A DNA stretch of 64,000 nt from Phaeosaccion multiseriatum (lineage: Eukaryota; Ochrophyta, other classes). The stretch is from NCBI GenBank assembly GCA_965112735.1, contig OZ218953.1, positions 1,364,001 through 1,428,000 of the forward strand, written 5' to 3'. The notes beneath the pieces were generated by a model. The model was not told the origin of the DNA. It ran no database searches and saw nothing but the letters and a program-made list of their open reading frames with translations. Positions 22,301-34,445 of the stretch are shown piece after piece; positions within the stretch are counted from its first letter, which is position 1, and every line of letters starts with the position of its first letter. Both the position numbers and the translations under genes were made by a program.

Positions 22301-25300
22301 ATGCACAATAAATTGCTGATCCAGGAGGTGGGACTGCTGTTCGCAGTGGAGGAGTGTACGTTGAATGTGGTGGCATGCTCGGCGGACCTGACCGGATGGG
22401 AGGGCCTGCTGCTGGGCTCGGCCGACAAGGTCATCGGCAGCTCCCTCAGGGAAGTCTTCGCGGGAGAGGTGTGCGTGGTCTTGGAGAGGCTGATGGCTCG
22501 ATTCGCCGATCTGGCGCGGGGAGACAGCGGTAGAGATTTCTCCTGGTTTGTGTTGGACTCTCTCTCCAAGGTGCGTGTGGGAGGGAGGGAGAGGGAGAGG
22601 GAGGGAAAGGGAGAGAAAAAGAGGGGGGGATGTTTGTTTGCAGAGCGCTCGCTGGAGGCGTGCTGGTTTGTGTGTTCGCGCGCGTATTGTGAACTCGTCT
22701 CCCACCCCTGCTCGCACAGTCTTGTTGCATCATCCGCTGCTGCTGCCTTGGCCGCTCAAAACTCCTACTCGTGGCCTCTTTGCTGACTCTTTGTTTCATT
22801 CCTTCTGGTGGTAGGTCGACTTCCTCCTGCCACACAACATGTGTGTGACACTCGCGCCCTCCAACCCAGGGATAGTGCTGCTGCAGCTTGAGCCCCTTCC
22901 TCGCTTGGCGGAGCCGAACCCCATGAATGAGATGGGAGTCCGAGCGGCGCGGATTGTAGAGACGCTTACCGCTTGCCCCGACATCCCGACCTTGGTCTCC
23001 AAGGCGTGTCAGAGCATCATGCAAGTGCTCCCCTGGGACAGGGGTATGGTGTACATGTTTCATCCGGACCAGAGCGGTGAAGTGGTCAGTGAGCATCTCC
23101 GACCAGAGGCGGACGCAGCAGAGCTTGGGGCTTCTTATCTTGGGCTGCGCTTTCCCGCCAGGGACGTTCCGCCCATCGCGAAGCTTCGTTACCTTCGTAA
23201 CATGTCCAGAGCGATTAAAGATATTCACGCAGGCTCGGTCGAGTTTGTGGGGCATACGGCGAATGGCGAGCCGGTGGACCTGAGCAGGAGCATCATGCGG
23301 CCGTGCGGCCCGTGCCAGACGGAGTACTACAAGAACATGAACGTGTGTAGTTGCATGTCTATTGGCATCGTCGTAGGTGGCGAGCTGTGGGGGCTCCTGT
23401 CATTCCACTCCTACTCGGGGTGCCTCTGGCCCACGGCGGACCAGCGTATGTTGTCCCACGCGCTGGCATCCACGGTGGGGGTGCAGATTGAGCGGTATCA
23501 ACGGGCGGCGGAAACTGCAGACAAGGCTTGCCTGGGGCAGATCCTTTTGAGTCTGCCCACATCGGATAACCTGGCCTCTTTCCTAGAGGCCCACTCGAGT
23601 ACCCTGCTCAACTTGCTGGACGTCAAGGGAATCTGGGCGAAGGACCTTGTCACGGGCGCCGTGGTGTTTGAGACTGGCGACAGAGAGAACAGGCTGTTTG
23701 TCGAGTCAGACTTGGTCAAGGCCAGCCCTTACGGTCGCTCCTATGGGGTCTTTCCCGATCCATTACTGGCCTACGCGTGCATTTCGAACCAGGACTTTAC
23801 ACTGGTGCTCACGAGACCTTCCAAGGCCCACGATGTCAAGTGGGCAGGGGACCCCGACGGTGCGGGAGAGCGTGCTGATGCATCGCAAATGCGTCCGAGG
23901 AGGTCTTTCGCTGTGTTTCTAGAGAAAGCAAGGACAGAGGTCCTGTCCTGGTCGCAGGTGAGTGAGTGAGTGAGTGAGTGAGTGCGTGAGTGAGTGAGCG
24001 AACAGGCTCAGTAGTTAGATCGTTTGCTTTTGACTCTCAAGTGAGTTTGAGTGAGTGAGTGAGTGAGTGAGCGAGTGAGTGAGTGGGTAAGTGGATGAGT
24101 GAGGGAGGGAGGGAGTAGCTTCTTGAGTGGGTAGGTGAGTAGGTGAGGTGACCGAGGGAGTGGGTGTGTGAGGTGCGCGGGGGAGGGAGGAGTGAGTGAA
24201 TGAGAGGGTGAGCGAGGAAGTGCGCGTGCCTCGCTCTTTCACCTGAGCCGCCGAACTTCTCCAGGACATTGACATTTCATGATTGTCCCCTCCCCCTCCT
24301 CCCCTTGCCGTGCGGCTTGTCTCAATGGCTTATTCCCTCCCTCCCCTCAATCCCTCCCCTCCCTCCCTCCCCTCCCTCCCTCCCCTCCCTCCCTCCCTCC
24401 CCTCCCCCTCCCCCCCCCCCACAGCACGAGATGGATCTCATCGCGACTCTGGCTGACACCATCGTGGCCTACATCCACTCCACCATGCTGAAACGCGTGC
24501 AGGAGGACTTGAACAAGAGCATGTACGAGAAGAGCCTCGCGGAGGAGGCCAGTCGCAACGATCACGAGGTAGGTACATCGTTCGCTTAGTGTTCAGCTGG
24601 AGTTTGGTTGTGCTCCCTCTTTCTGACTCTCGCTTTCCGTCGCCTGCGGAGCCTTCGCACCTCGCTTCTGCCTCTGGCCCCCACCCATACACCTCTCCCT
24701 GAACCCCCCCCCCCCCCTCCCTCTCTCTCTCTCTTACGCCTCACATTCAGTTCTTTGCACACATGTCGCACGAGCTGCGGACGCCCTTTCACGGTACGTT
24801 GGCCGTTGCTACTGCAGCGGTTGCTGTTCTTGCTGTGCGTCTTTCATGCCCTCATCCCTTGGCGTGCTGCACATCAATCATGCATGGGCGATAGACAGGT
24901 AGTGCTTTTACTCTCTCTGGTTACTATTCTTATGTATTGTATCGTACCTGCATGTGATGTGCCTAAAACTAAAATACAGGGGTGATGAGCTCTCTCCAGA
25001 TCATCCGCGAGGAGGAGGGGATGGCAGTCAAACAAAGGAACGAGTTCATAGACACGGCCCTTCAGAGCGGCGCCACCATGCTGCAGACGCTCGATAACAT
25101 TCTCAACATCGCCAAGCGCAAGCAAAAGGTAAGCGAGCAAGTACGCAAAGAAGCAAAGACAAAGGTTGAATTCCTTGCACGGCATTACTGTCCCTATCGC
25201 TTCGCTCATTCTTTCTTCTTTCTAACGTATCTCTCTCTATCTCTCTCTCCCTCACAATACTTCTGTTCTTTTTTTTTTTAATGTACAGGGAACCGATCCC

Positions 25301-26868
25301 GTCCTGACAATTTTCTGCCTAGAGGACGTAGTTGCGCGAGCCGTGGAAGGCATGCGTCACTTTGCCAGCCTCTCCGGGGTTGTCTTCCTGGACCGTTACA
25401 CCTTCAGCCCCACGCTCGCGGTCCGAGGAGATGAGCCCGGCATTAGGCAAATAGTGTCAAACCTGGCCAGCAACGCCATCAAATTCACTCCGGAGGGGGG
25501 GCTTGTGAATGTGTCCGTAGCCATTTGTGACACTTTAAGAGAGGCGAAGAGCATTTGGGAAGGGGAGGCCAAAACCTATGCCGCCTCCAAGCTTCACTCC
25601 TCAGTGGGTCCGAATCATGTGGACCACGGGACGACAGGGCAGCAGAGCAGCAGCAGCAGCAGCAAGAAGTGGATTGTGGTCATCGTGACCGACACGGGCT
25701 GCGGCATCCCTGGCGGTGAGTGAGTATGAGGGAACAAGGAAGGAAGGGTGAATCGATAGAAAAGAAGGGATGGATGGCCCACTCTCCTCCTTATGCGCGT
25801 GTGGATAATGTGCTCTGCTCTCCCCTGCCTGTGGCATTGGCACCAACTCCCCCCCCCCCCTCCCTCTCCCTTGCTTCAACAACCACCCACAACCGCGCAG
25901 CTGAACTGGATAACATTCTGTCACCTTACGTGCAAGTGTCCAGCGGGGTCAGCAAAGTGTACCAAGGCACTGGGCTGGGTCTGCACATCTGCTTCCTCAG
26001 CGTGTACGGTATGCAAGGCTGTATAGGCGTCGCATCAGAGCTCGGAAAAGGCACCACCTTCATCACCATGCTACCCGTTGAAGTCGTGTCTTCAGTGCTT
26101 GTCCCACCGGCAATCAAGCGAACCGCTATTCCCCGGATAGAGCCAGGCGCCAAGACACATTTGATTGTCGTTGTGGACGACAGCAAGCCAAATGTCAAGC
26201 TCGCTAGCAAGCAGATTCGCAACGCCTTGGGGGATAAAACGGAGGTGCTTACCGCCTTCAATGGCAAGGAGGGCTTGGACCTTGTATTGCAGCTGCGCGA
26301 GGAGGGGAGGGTCATCCACGGGGTGGTTATGGACTACCACATGCCCATCATGTCAGGCTTGGAGGCTATTCACGCCATTCGCGAGTATGAGAAGGAGCAT
26401 ACTGTGTTGCACCCTACGCCCATCGCGGCCTTTACTGCTGATGTGACGGAGAAGTCGAGGTCCGAGTTGCTTCTCGCAGGGGCGACGATGATCATCAACA
26501 AACCCGTCTCCAAGGGGGACATTGCGGAGGCTTGCTTCGCCATGATCTCTGCGAGTGGCGACTCTGACGACGACCAGAAGGATGGATGGAAGGGTGGATG
26601 GAAGGATGAGGGGGCTTCTGCCCCGGCCCCTGTCGCTTCCTCTCCTGCTGAGCAGCAGCAGCACCAGCAGCAGCAGCAACAACAACAACAGCAGCAGCAG
26701 CAGCAGCAGAGCGGTGAAGGTGACGCGGCCCTTGCGGCTTGTGACAAGCCGTTGCCCACCGTACGCCCCACACTTCGCCCTCAGTCCTCGGGACCGCGCT
26801 CTCTCGGTACCCCCCCCCCTCAATTCCCGCGCGCTGCCACACGCCCCCATTCTCCTACGGGTCCTTAA
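22301..26868 (+). CDS. Phytochrome hybrid sensor histidine kinase with response-regulator domain
   Basis: Exons 22301-22570, 22815-23957, 24425-24568, 24751-24793, 24980-25128, 25289-25715 and 25901-26868 join in phase to about 1047 residues from the first Met. Order: PAS; GAF with RFPARDVPP (about 202-210) and RPCGPCQTEYYKNMNV; PHY ending in PRRSF (about 451); HisKA box FFAHMSHELRTPFHG (phospho-His about 526); HATPase (DTGCGIPG, GTGLGLHI); receiver with VVVDDS, phospho-acceptor Asp in VVMDYHMP (about 870) and NKPVS; then a polyQ tail. Cys257 sits at the plant-type bilin attachment site, but the usual following His is Gln. The PAS start appears as VNARKGTMHNKLLIQ, aligning with the VNC.. segment of bacterial types without the Cys. 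The frame is open upstream, so the true N-terminus is probably missing or in an unfound exon. Expected role: red/far-red sensing through phosphorelay. Confidence 0.93.
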
Positions 26869-28153
26869 GATCCTTCGAGACGCAGTGAGCCTCTGATTAA
26901 GAGAGAGGGATGGGTGGATGATGACGAGAACAGAGCTCGCCTGCCTTCAGAGCTTCTTTTCCCGAGCCTTAAACCGAGTTGAGGAGGCAGAGAGAGTAGG
27001 GGACAGCGCCGTGCCCGCCTTTGGGGGTTTGGGAGGTCAAGGCTTCACTCATTTAGTACATAACGGGCGGACGCCCCCCTTGGCTCGATGCCTACGTACC
27101 AACACTTACCGTACATGCATAAAGTGTTCTGACCACATCATATTATGCTTGATCTACAGCATCAGCCAGAGGCCACTCTTTTTGAGTTTCCGAAATGGTG
27201 GGGGAAGAGTATCGGAAGAGTAATACGGATCAACCCCGTTTGACCCCCTCCCCTCTCAGTACAAGCACAAGGACGGGCAGGAGGCCCAACCAAGAGACAC
27301 GAAGGGTGGGTTGCCCCCATTGGTTCTGTTTCCATGTTCCAACTGTGCGTATCCGTACACACGTACGCATGCTGCTGCGCTGCTGCTGGGGTCAAAGGGC
27401 TTCCTTCACTTCTGCATGCCCACTTTCCTCTCCAACTGGCAGTGAAGAGTAAACCCGGGACCCGACTCGGCAGGTGGGCGAGTGCAAGTGTTGCATGCTG
27501 TGGAGGGAGCGCTATTCAGGCACCAGGTGTGGCCCCGAAGTCGGCAAGAAGCCACAAGGGTTTCCGCAGCATGCATGCGCCGCACCGCCAAGGCTTCTTG
27601 GTGGTGTGGGGGGGGGGGGCTCAAATGGATGGTGTCATCCCAGTGCCGCTGCTGCCGCCGTGCTGCCCTGCTGCTGCTGGAGCCTCTTTCTGTCTCCAGT
27701 GCGCTTGCGCTCTCCCCGGTGGCCCGCAAAGTGTGTGGCGGGCATGGGACATGACATACTCGCGTCGGTCGTACGGTACGCTCTCTCCCCCCCCATGTGG
27801 GGCTTGCATCTTCTCCTTCTCTCGGTCACCCGACCTTCCCAGACCGTCTTCTCAATGTTGACGCGCTTGACGCGCTTCGCCTATCCTTGACGGGCCTCGC
27901 TTGCCAGCATCAGATCCAGCAGCCTTACCAAGCCCCTCCCCTCTGAGCGGGCGAGTTCCACATCCCGGCTTGTTCTTGTGGAGCATGGGCGCGGGAGTGC
28001 GAAGAGACAACCCTCTGGTACTAAACGGAAAAAACCTCTTCTTTCGTTTCCCTTCGTTTCCAGCTGCTTCCAAATTCAAGCCTGCTCGACAAACTGTCTT
28101 CCCCCTCCCTCACAGCGTCCGTCCCGGCAGCAATTCGATTCGCTCCCAACATC
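26869..28153. other. Convergent intergenic region, no gene recognised
   Basis: This holds the 3' flanks of the phytochrome (+) and the glycosyltransferase (-). Many overlapping open frames exist because the region is GC-rich, but none shows a family motif or a consistent splice chain. Confidence 0.4.
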
Positions 28154-29578
28154 TCAAGACTTCGCCGGGGGGCCATCTCTACCCCCTCCACACTGTTGTT
28201 GCTCGGCTTGGGTTGCCTGCCAAGACCGCGCCCACATATGCACCGCGAACGACTCAGGCTGCGCGTACTTTCTGGCCTCCGCGTCACAAAGCCCGCCGCC
28301 TCCGTGCAAGTCAAGACTGACATTGTTCGGCATTGGGTAGAAAAACGGGGTGGGCAGGATCAACACGCCGCCCCGTGCCCCGTCCCCGAGTTTCTTGCCA
28401 CCGCTGTTGCCTACTTCACCCTCCGTGAGGAAGTGCCGAACTATGCTTCTTGTCAATAGGCCGGGGCCTGTTCTGCTGATGGTGCCTTCCTTGTCGCTCT
28501 TGCCAAACTGCGGAATCGTTGCCGTGGAAACATTCTTCAAGTCCGCGCCCCCAAGAAAGGCGGACATGTGTTGGGCAATATCGGGCACGTCCGTTTGTAG
28601 CGACAAGAGACTCAGAGGACTGAAATCTGCTGCTGCTGGCGACGACGGACCCGTAGCACCAGCCTTCTCAGCCTTGTCAGAGGAGGAGCTGCTGCTGTCG
28701 GTAGAGGGTGGCCTTGATGCTGCTTCTGATGAAGCGGCAATCTCCTGTACCAGTCTCTCTAGTAGGGGGTGCCCAGCGGTACACCCGATGAAGCCATTGT
28801 TCACCTCCGCCGTGCCTGTGTTGGACATGCCTGGCGATGGAGAGGGGCGACGAGGCAAAGGTACACACACATGCAAGCATGTTCATCCATGGTAGCGAGC
28901 GTGAGCCACAGGTCAGGAGGGCGGACTACGATACAACAAAAGCAACTATTACTCTGCTGCCCACCTGCGTAGAAGAGACAGCCGAGCTCGTGAAGAGTAG
29001 TGAGCGACTGGATCGCTAAGAAGTCGCAGTCCACGTACACACCGCCGTATCGGAGCAAGATTTCTGAAAAAGGCCGAGAGCAATGTGTGTGGAAAGTGAT
29101 GAGGGGGGGGGGGGGGGGTTAAAAAATGAGGAGGAGGGAGAAAGATGATAATACATGCCAATATAACTTTATCTTCTTCCTCACCGTATCTGGCGATGTC
29201 TGATTTCTCCCCGTAGTTCTGAGCCCGCTCGTAGGCCGCTGCGTTGCGCAGCTTCAAGCCTTCCACATCGCTGCTGCCCCACAGCCGGACCTCCCACCCT
29301 GTGCCATCACCCAGCAGCATTGTCTTCCACCCTTCCACAAGGCGCTGTTGAAAAGGGGGCATTGGTCCCCCTAGCCAGATGAAGTGCACGAGCTTGGGGA
29401 TGGCGGTAGTCGGAGTAGCAGCGGCGTCGAGAGGAGAGGAGCGGTACGCTTCGTATGTAGCCTCCATCGCGCCGAGCCACTTCGACTCCTTGGCCTCTGT
29501 GGTCCACCGCGTACCTGCATTCATTCCCCTCGCAGTGATGGAAGCACAAGCGTCCCATGCTCGCCAACCCATAGCCAT
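28154..29578 (-). CDS. GT32-like glycosyltransferase with DXD motif
   Basis: Minus-strand exons 29578-29185, 29063-28965 and 28830-28154 join in phase to about 389 residues. IPKLVHFIWLGGPMPPFQQR opens the catalytic domain, as in OCH1/Gly_transf_sug proteins. It is followed by KSDIARYEILLRYGGVYVDC then DF, the DXD metal/nucleotide-sugar site (Asp143-Cys-Asp145), and by TAEVNNGFIGCTAGHPLLERL and a terminal AVHMWARSW. Relatives transfer mannose or other hexoses in the secretory pathway or on sphingolipids; donor and acceptor are unknown here. A Ser/Ala-rich insert of about 40 residues lies after the NNGF motif. The start at 29578 leaves a 107-bp gap to the divergent CNNM gene; an upstream in-frame Met would overlap that gene. 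A hydrophobic anchor is not obvious with this start. Confidence 0.82.
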
Positions 29579-29685
29579 AACAAAAGTAAGCAAGTTGTAG
29601 CACTCCCTCCACCGCCAGTTGTAGATCCAGGTTGTTTGACTCGTAACACCCGAAAGTGTCGGGGATCGTGTGAACGTGCTGGGGA

Positions 29686-30141
29686 ATGGCCCTTCCCTCA
29701 TGGCTCACCTACGTGTTCGTGGCTCTCCTCATTACGGGCTCTGCCTTCTTCTCCGGCCTGACGCTTGGTACGGGTCCCGCATAAGAGTGCGAGGGGTTGC
29801 GGGATCGTTGCGGTGACAATTGACTCATCCTCCCCTCGTGCTTGCTCTCTTCTGACTGTGTATTCAGGTCTGCTGGGACTTGACAAGATCGGCCTGCAGA
29901 TTGTGGCGTCCAGCGACAATGCCACGCTTGCGAAGTATGCCAAGAGGATGCAGCCAGTGCGCGAGAACGGAAACTTGCTCCTCTGCACCCTCCTCCTTGG
30001 CAATGTGGCGGTCAATGCCCTCTTGTCCATTCTCCTGGCGGACTTGACTTCGGTGAGTTATGAGTCCTGTAGTGCCAAGCGCATGCGATGCTTACTATGG
30101 ACTCGCTGCTCTCTCTCTCTCTCTCTCCCTCTCTCCCTCTC

Positions 30142-30208
<67 letters not shown>

Positions 30209-30439
30209 GTCTGTTTGTATGGCGAGAATAGGGCCTGAATGGTTTCTTCCTCTCCACCGCTCTCATCACGATATTCGGAGAGATCATCCCCCAGGCCGTG
30301 TGCAGTCGACACGCCTTGAGGATTGGATACACTGTGGTCCCGCTGGTGAAACTCATGGTCGTACTGCTTTATCCTTTCGCGAAGCCTCTCAGTATGGTCC
30401 TGGTGAGTAACAAGCACGCACGCATGTATACATACATAC

Positions 30440-30476
<37 letters not shown>

Positions 30477-31128
30477 CCCTCATCAAACATTGGTCGGGGG
30501 CGACGTCCTACACGTGTCCTCACAACTCTCTCCCTCGGCCCCTTTGCCAACCTTCTGCCTTGTTCCCCCATGCCTCACTCACGCCTCTCTACTTGTATTG
30601 CCTCTGTTCCATCGACCATTTTGCTGGGGACATTGGACGGGCGCTGCACAGGACGTCATGCTGGGTAAGTCAGCAAGGAAGAGGCGTCTGTGACGTCTTC
30701 CTCCGGCTCTCCGCTGCCCCCCTCTGTCCAATGATGTCCCCACTCAGGAAGAAGATTGCCGATGATAGACTTCCCTCCTTCCCTTCCTCCCTCCCTCCCT
30801 CCGTCCCTCCTCTACGTCCGTCCCCCCCTTGTTTCTTCCCTCCCTCTCTACTCTTGCCTCCCCCCCCTCCTCCCTGCGTGTACTCTGTCTCCCTCCCCCA
30901 CTCTCTCCTTCCCTCCCTCCCTTCTTCCCTGCCTACCTGCCTCACCCCCCCCCCCCTCAGGCGATGAGATTGGGACTATTCATACGAGGACAGAGCTGCG
31001 AGAGCTCATGTCTATTCATGCCACGCACGGGGCCATTGACATAGAGACGGCGAGGGAGGTGAAGGGGGCGCTTCATTACAAGGACGTCCCGGTCCAGGTC
31101 AGTGTGCGTGTGCGTGTGCGTGTGTGTC

Positions 31129-31159
<31 letters not shown>

Positions 31160-33063
31160 TGGGGGGGGGGGGGGAGGGCTTTTGCTTTTTCCTACGCTTT
31201 TCACTCTTGTACACTTAATTTTGGTTGGCTGCTTCTTGTGGTGCTGCTGAGGGAGAAGAGTCCAGCGATTGAACGACACAAATACATCAAAACAAAGCTT
31301 TGATGAGACTTTCCCACCCCTCACTCCTCCCCCTCCTCTCCTCCCGTGCAAATGATAAATGATGACAACGATGACACATCATCCAACTGCAGAACATTAT
31401 GACGCCAATAGAGCACACATTCATGTTGAGCGAGCACAGTAGGCTGGACCTGGACACCATGGCCAAGCTCTTCAAGTCGGGCTTCAGTCGCATCCCTGTC
31501 TATGGGAGGGACAAACATGACGTGGTGGGGCTTCTGCTAGTCAAAGGTGAGCGCGTGACAAGCGCTGGAAGCGGATCGGAGCGAGTGGAAGAGGGCAGGG
31601 CCGTGATGATGCAATACAATACAAAAGCGCAATTGCAATACAAACCAAGTCAGTTTTTGATTTGGACTTTCCTTTCTATCTCCCGCTCCCCTCCCCTCCC
31701 GTCCCCTCCCCTCCCCTCCTCTCCCCTCCCTTCCCTGCACTCAGATTTGATCTTCATGGACCCTGAAGATCGCGAGCCCGTCCGTAGGCTTCTCGACATC
31801 TTTGGACGGCCGCTGCAGACGGTGTGGCCGGACCAGAGCTTGGGGGAGGTGCTGACCATGTTCAAGGCGGGGAGGAGCCACTTGGCAGTTGTCAGGGACG
31901 TAAACAACCAGGGGCCGGTGAGTGGGGGAGAGAGGAGAGGAAGGGAGGGGGTTTTATTGACTTGACAATAGGAATCACCTATGAAACTGAAAGTGTGTGT
32001 GTATGTGTGTGTGTGTGTGTGGGCGAGGGGAAGGGAGGGGAGGAAGCAAAGAGGGTGGGGGCGGGGGGGGGGCGGAGGAAAGGCTTGTTGTCGTCGTTTT
32101 GTGTGTGGGTTGGGCAGCTTCTCTCCTCCACACAAAAACAAAGGCGATATATAGATATATATATACCATGCTACACTCATATTATCGTATCCTTCTTCCC
32201 CTCTCCCCCCCCCCCCCCTTCCCTCCCTCTCACCTACCCCACCCCAACTCCACTCCACTCCACTCCACTCCTCCGCTTTCCATTCGCCAATTCTTCAGGG
32301 CGACCCGTTCTACGAGACCAAGGGCATCATCACTCTAGAGGATATTATCGAAGAGATTTTGGGGGACGAGATTGTGGACGAATCGGACGTGTTTGTCGAC
32401 GTGGTGAAGCGGGACGGAAGAAAAGTCGAGACGTTCGACTTTGGGCGGCTGGCGCTGCTCAACGGCGTGGCGCAGCGGAAACCTTCGGCACTGCACCCGG
32501 GGGAGGCACTGGCGGTGGAGGCCTTTTTGCAGCGACACGTGGCGCAGTGTCACGGGCTCAGTGAAGAAAGTGTCAAGGAGATGGTGCGGCGAGCAGAGGT
32601 GTTGGAGATGAGAGGCAACTTTAGTAAGGAGAATGTGGGGGAGATTGAAGAGGAGGACATTTTGTACAAGAGGGGGCAAGAGAGCCAGTGCACCATTCTC
32701 ATTCTCCACGGCTCCATTTGTATACGCAAGGGGGAGGAGGCGGTGCTGAGCTACGCCACACCGTGGACCCTGCTCGGGGAGGAGGCCCTTGCCCAGCAGG
32801 GAGGAGGAGGAGGTGGGAAGGGGGGGGAGGGCGGGGAGAGAGGCGGCGGTGGTGGTGGCGGCTTCAAGCCGGACTTTACAGCGCATGTGACGAGTGAAAG
32901 CGTCAGGTGTCTCCGATTCTCTCCTCGGCAAGGTCAAGCTCAACAAGGTTCAGCAGCAGCAAGCGAGAGCGAAGCCAACAACGGCCTCGAAGAGACTCTT
33001 CGCGGCCCGGACGGGGAGACATTAGAAGAGGACAGCACAGCTGCCGCGCCAATACAAGAATAA
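29686..33063 (+). CDS. CNNM: CNNM/CorC-type transporter (DUF21 plus CBS pair)
   Basis: Eight exons (29686-29767, 29868-30052, 30232-30402, 30652-30664, 30961-31097, 31393-31546, 31745-31917, 32299-33063) join in phase to 559 residues. The DUF21 membrane domain starts at the N-terminus with GSAFFSGLTLGLLGLDKIGL and contains GNVAVNALLSILLADLTSGL and FGEIIPQAVCSRHALRIG. A CBS-pair region follows (NIMTPIEHTFML; FKSGFSRIPVYG; GIITLEDIIEEILGDEIVDE). The C-terminal part (ILYKRGQESQCTILILHGSI) resembles the cyclic-nucleotide-binding-like domain of CNNM proteins. The family handles Mg2+ or related divalent cations across plasma or organelle membranes. Exon 4 is a 13-nt microexon encoding DVML. No cleavable targeting peptide precedes the first helix. 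Confidence 0.93.
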
Positions 33064-33824
33064 CACCTGCTGCTCCAGACGAGGACCAACAGAGCAGCGG
33101 CCTTTTCTGTACCACCCGAGGCTGCTGGAGATGAAAATGAATGAATGTAATATACGAATAGCAACCTCTTCCATGCCCATATGCCTCTGCTCTCTGTGCC
33201 TCCTCCACTCTGTTATGCCCTGGGAAGGCGGAAGGTGGTGAGCGATTCGATTCCAAGTGGTGCGCCCTCCTCTCCCCTCCCCGCAAGGCAAGGGGTCTGG
33301 GGTCTGATGTGTGGGGCAGGGGGCAGGTGTGAGGAGGTAAGGAAGGAAGGCCCTGGCTGTCAGTGGTCCGCACTGCGCACGATGGCCCTTGATGGATGCA
33401 GTCAACAACAAGGAAAAGGAGAGGCTGCCGTCGGACGAGTGCACTATCCGCCACTTGTTGTGGATGGGGGGGGGGGGGGGGGGCAATCTCTTCTCTGTAT
33501 GTATAAAGCTTTAATTTCATTTTGTTTTTTAAATTTAATTTTAATTTTAAAAAAAATGACTTTGTCAAGTCTTCCTTTCTCTCCTTGCCCCCTATCCCCA
33601 ATCCCGTCTCCCTTTCCCACAAAATTACCTCCCACTTTTAATTAAAACTGAAATACTTTGTACAATGTATCAAGCCTTTCTTCCTTCCTCTTCCCTTCCT
33701 TTCCTCCCCTTCCTCGCCCCCCCCCCCCCCCTCCCCCATTTCCCTTCCTTTCCCCGCCCTAAACCCCCGCCTTCCCTTCTTCCAGCCCCCCCCCCCTCTC
33801 GTAACCGTCTGTTTAACATTTACA
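33064..33824. other. Convergent 3' flanks
   Basis: No gene seen. A poly-G run lies at about 33467-33483 and an AT-rich tract at about 33510-33560, suitable for polyadenylation signals of the two convergent genes. A C/T-rich stretch occupies 33680-33800. Confidence 0.5.
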
Positions 33825-34405
33825 CTACACGCCGCCCAACACGGAGCTGGCAGTATCCAATTCGCCAAAGTCGAGCTGCAGATCGCCCTCTGCAATCAGA
33901 TTGTTGAGGTTTCCAGAACTCTTGCTGGTGCTGCTGCTGCTGGTGCTGCTGCCTGCCGTGGTGGCAGCGGCTCCTCCTACTCCTCCTGCTCCCCCACCCA
34001 ACCCCCCTCCGAGCAGTGCCGAAGCAGCGGTGGGCACCAGGAATGAGCCACGCGCATCTGCTGCGGACAGGGCAGGAGACGACAGTGACTGAGGGAGGAA
34101 CACGGAGGAGGCAGGAGAGGAGGAGCCTTCCCCCACGATCCCTCCCAGCTTCGCCACCGCCCCTCCTCCTCCTCCTCCTCCTCCTCCTCCTCCTCCTGCT
34201 GCTCCTCCCAGTCCCATTCCCATTCCACTGGCCGCTCTCCCTCCACCCGGCGCCCCCGCCGCCCCTCCTCCTCCTCCTCCTCCTCCTCCTGCTCCTGCTC
34301 CCAGGACCCTCGAGTCAAGCGAGGACTGTCTCTGAGGCTGGGGAGGAGGAGGAGCTCCGAATTGCTGGAGCCTCTGCTGCTGCGGCTGCGGCTGCTGCTG
34401 GGGGA

Positions 34406-34445
<40 letters not shown>

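Noticed and set aside
27334-27890. Overlapping plus-strand ORFs of 138-175 codons
   Set aside because: GC-rich intergenic sequence; no motifs, and the frames compete with one another without codon-usage preference for any.
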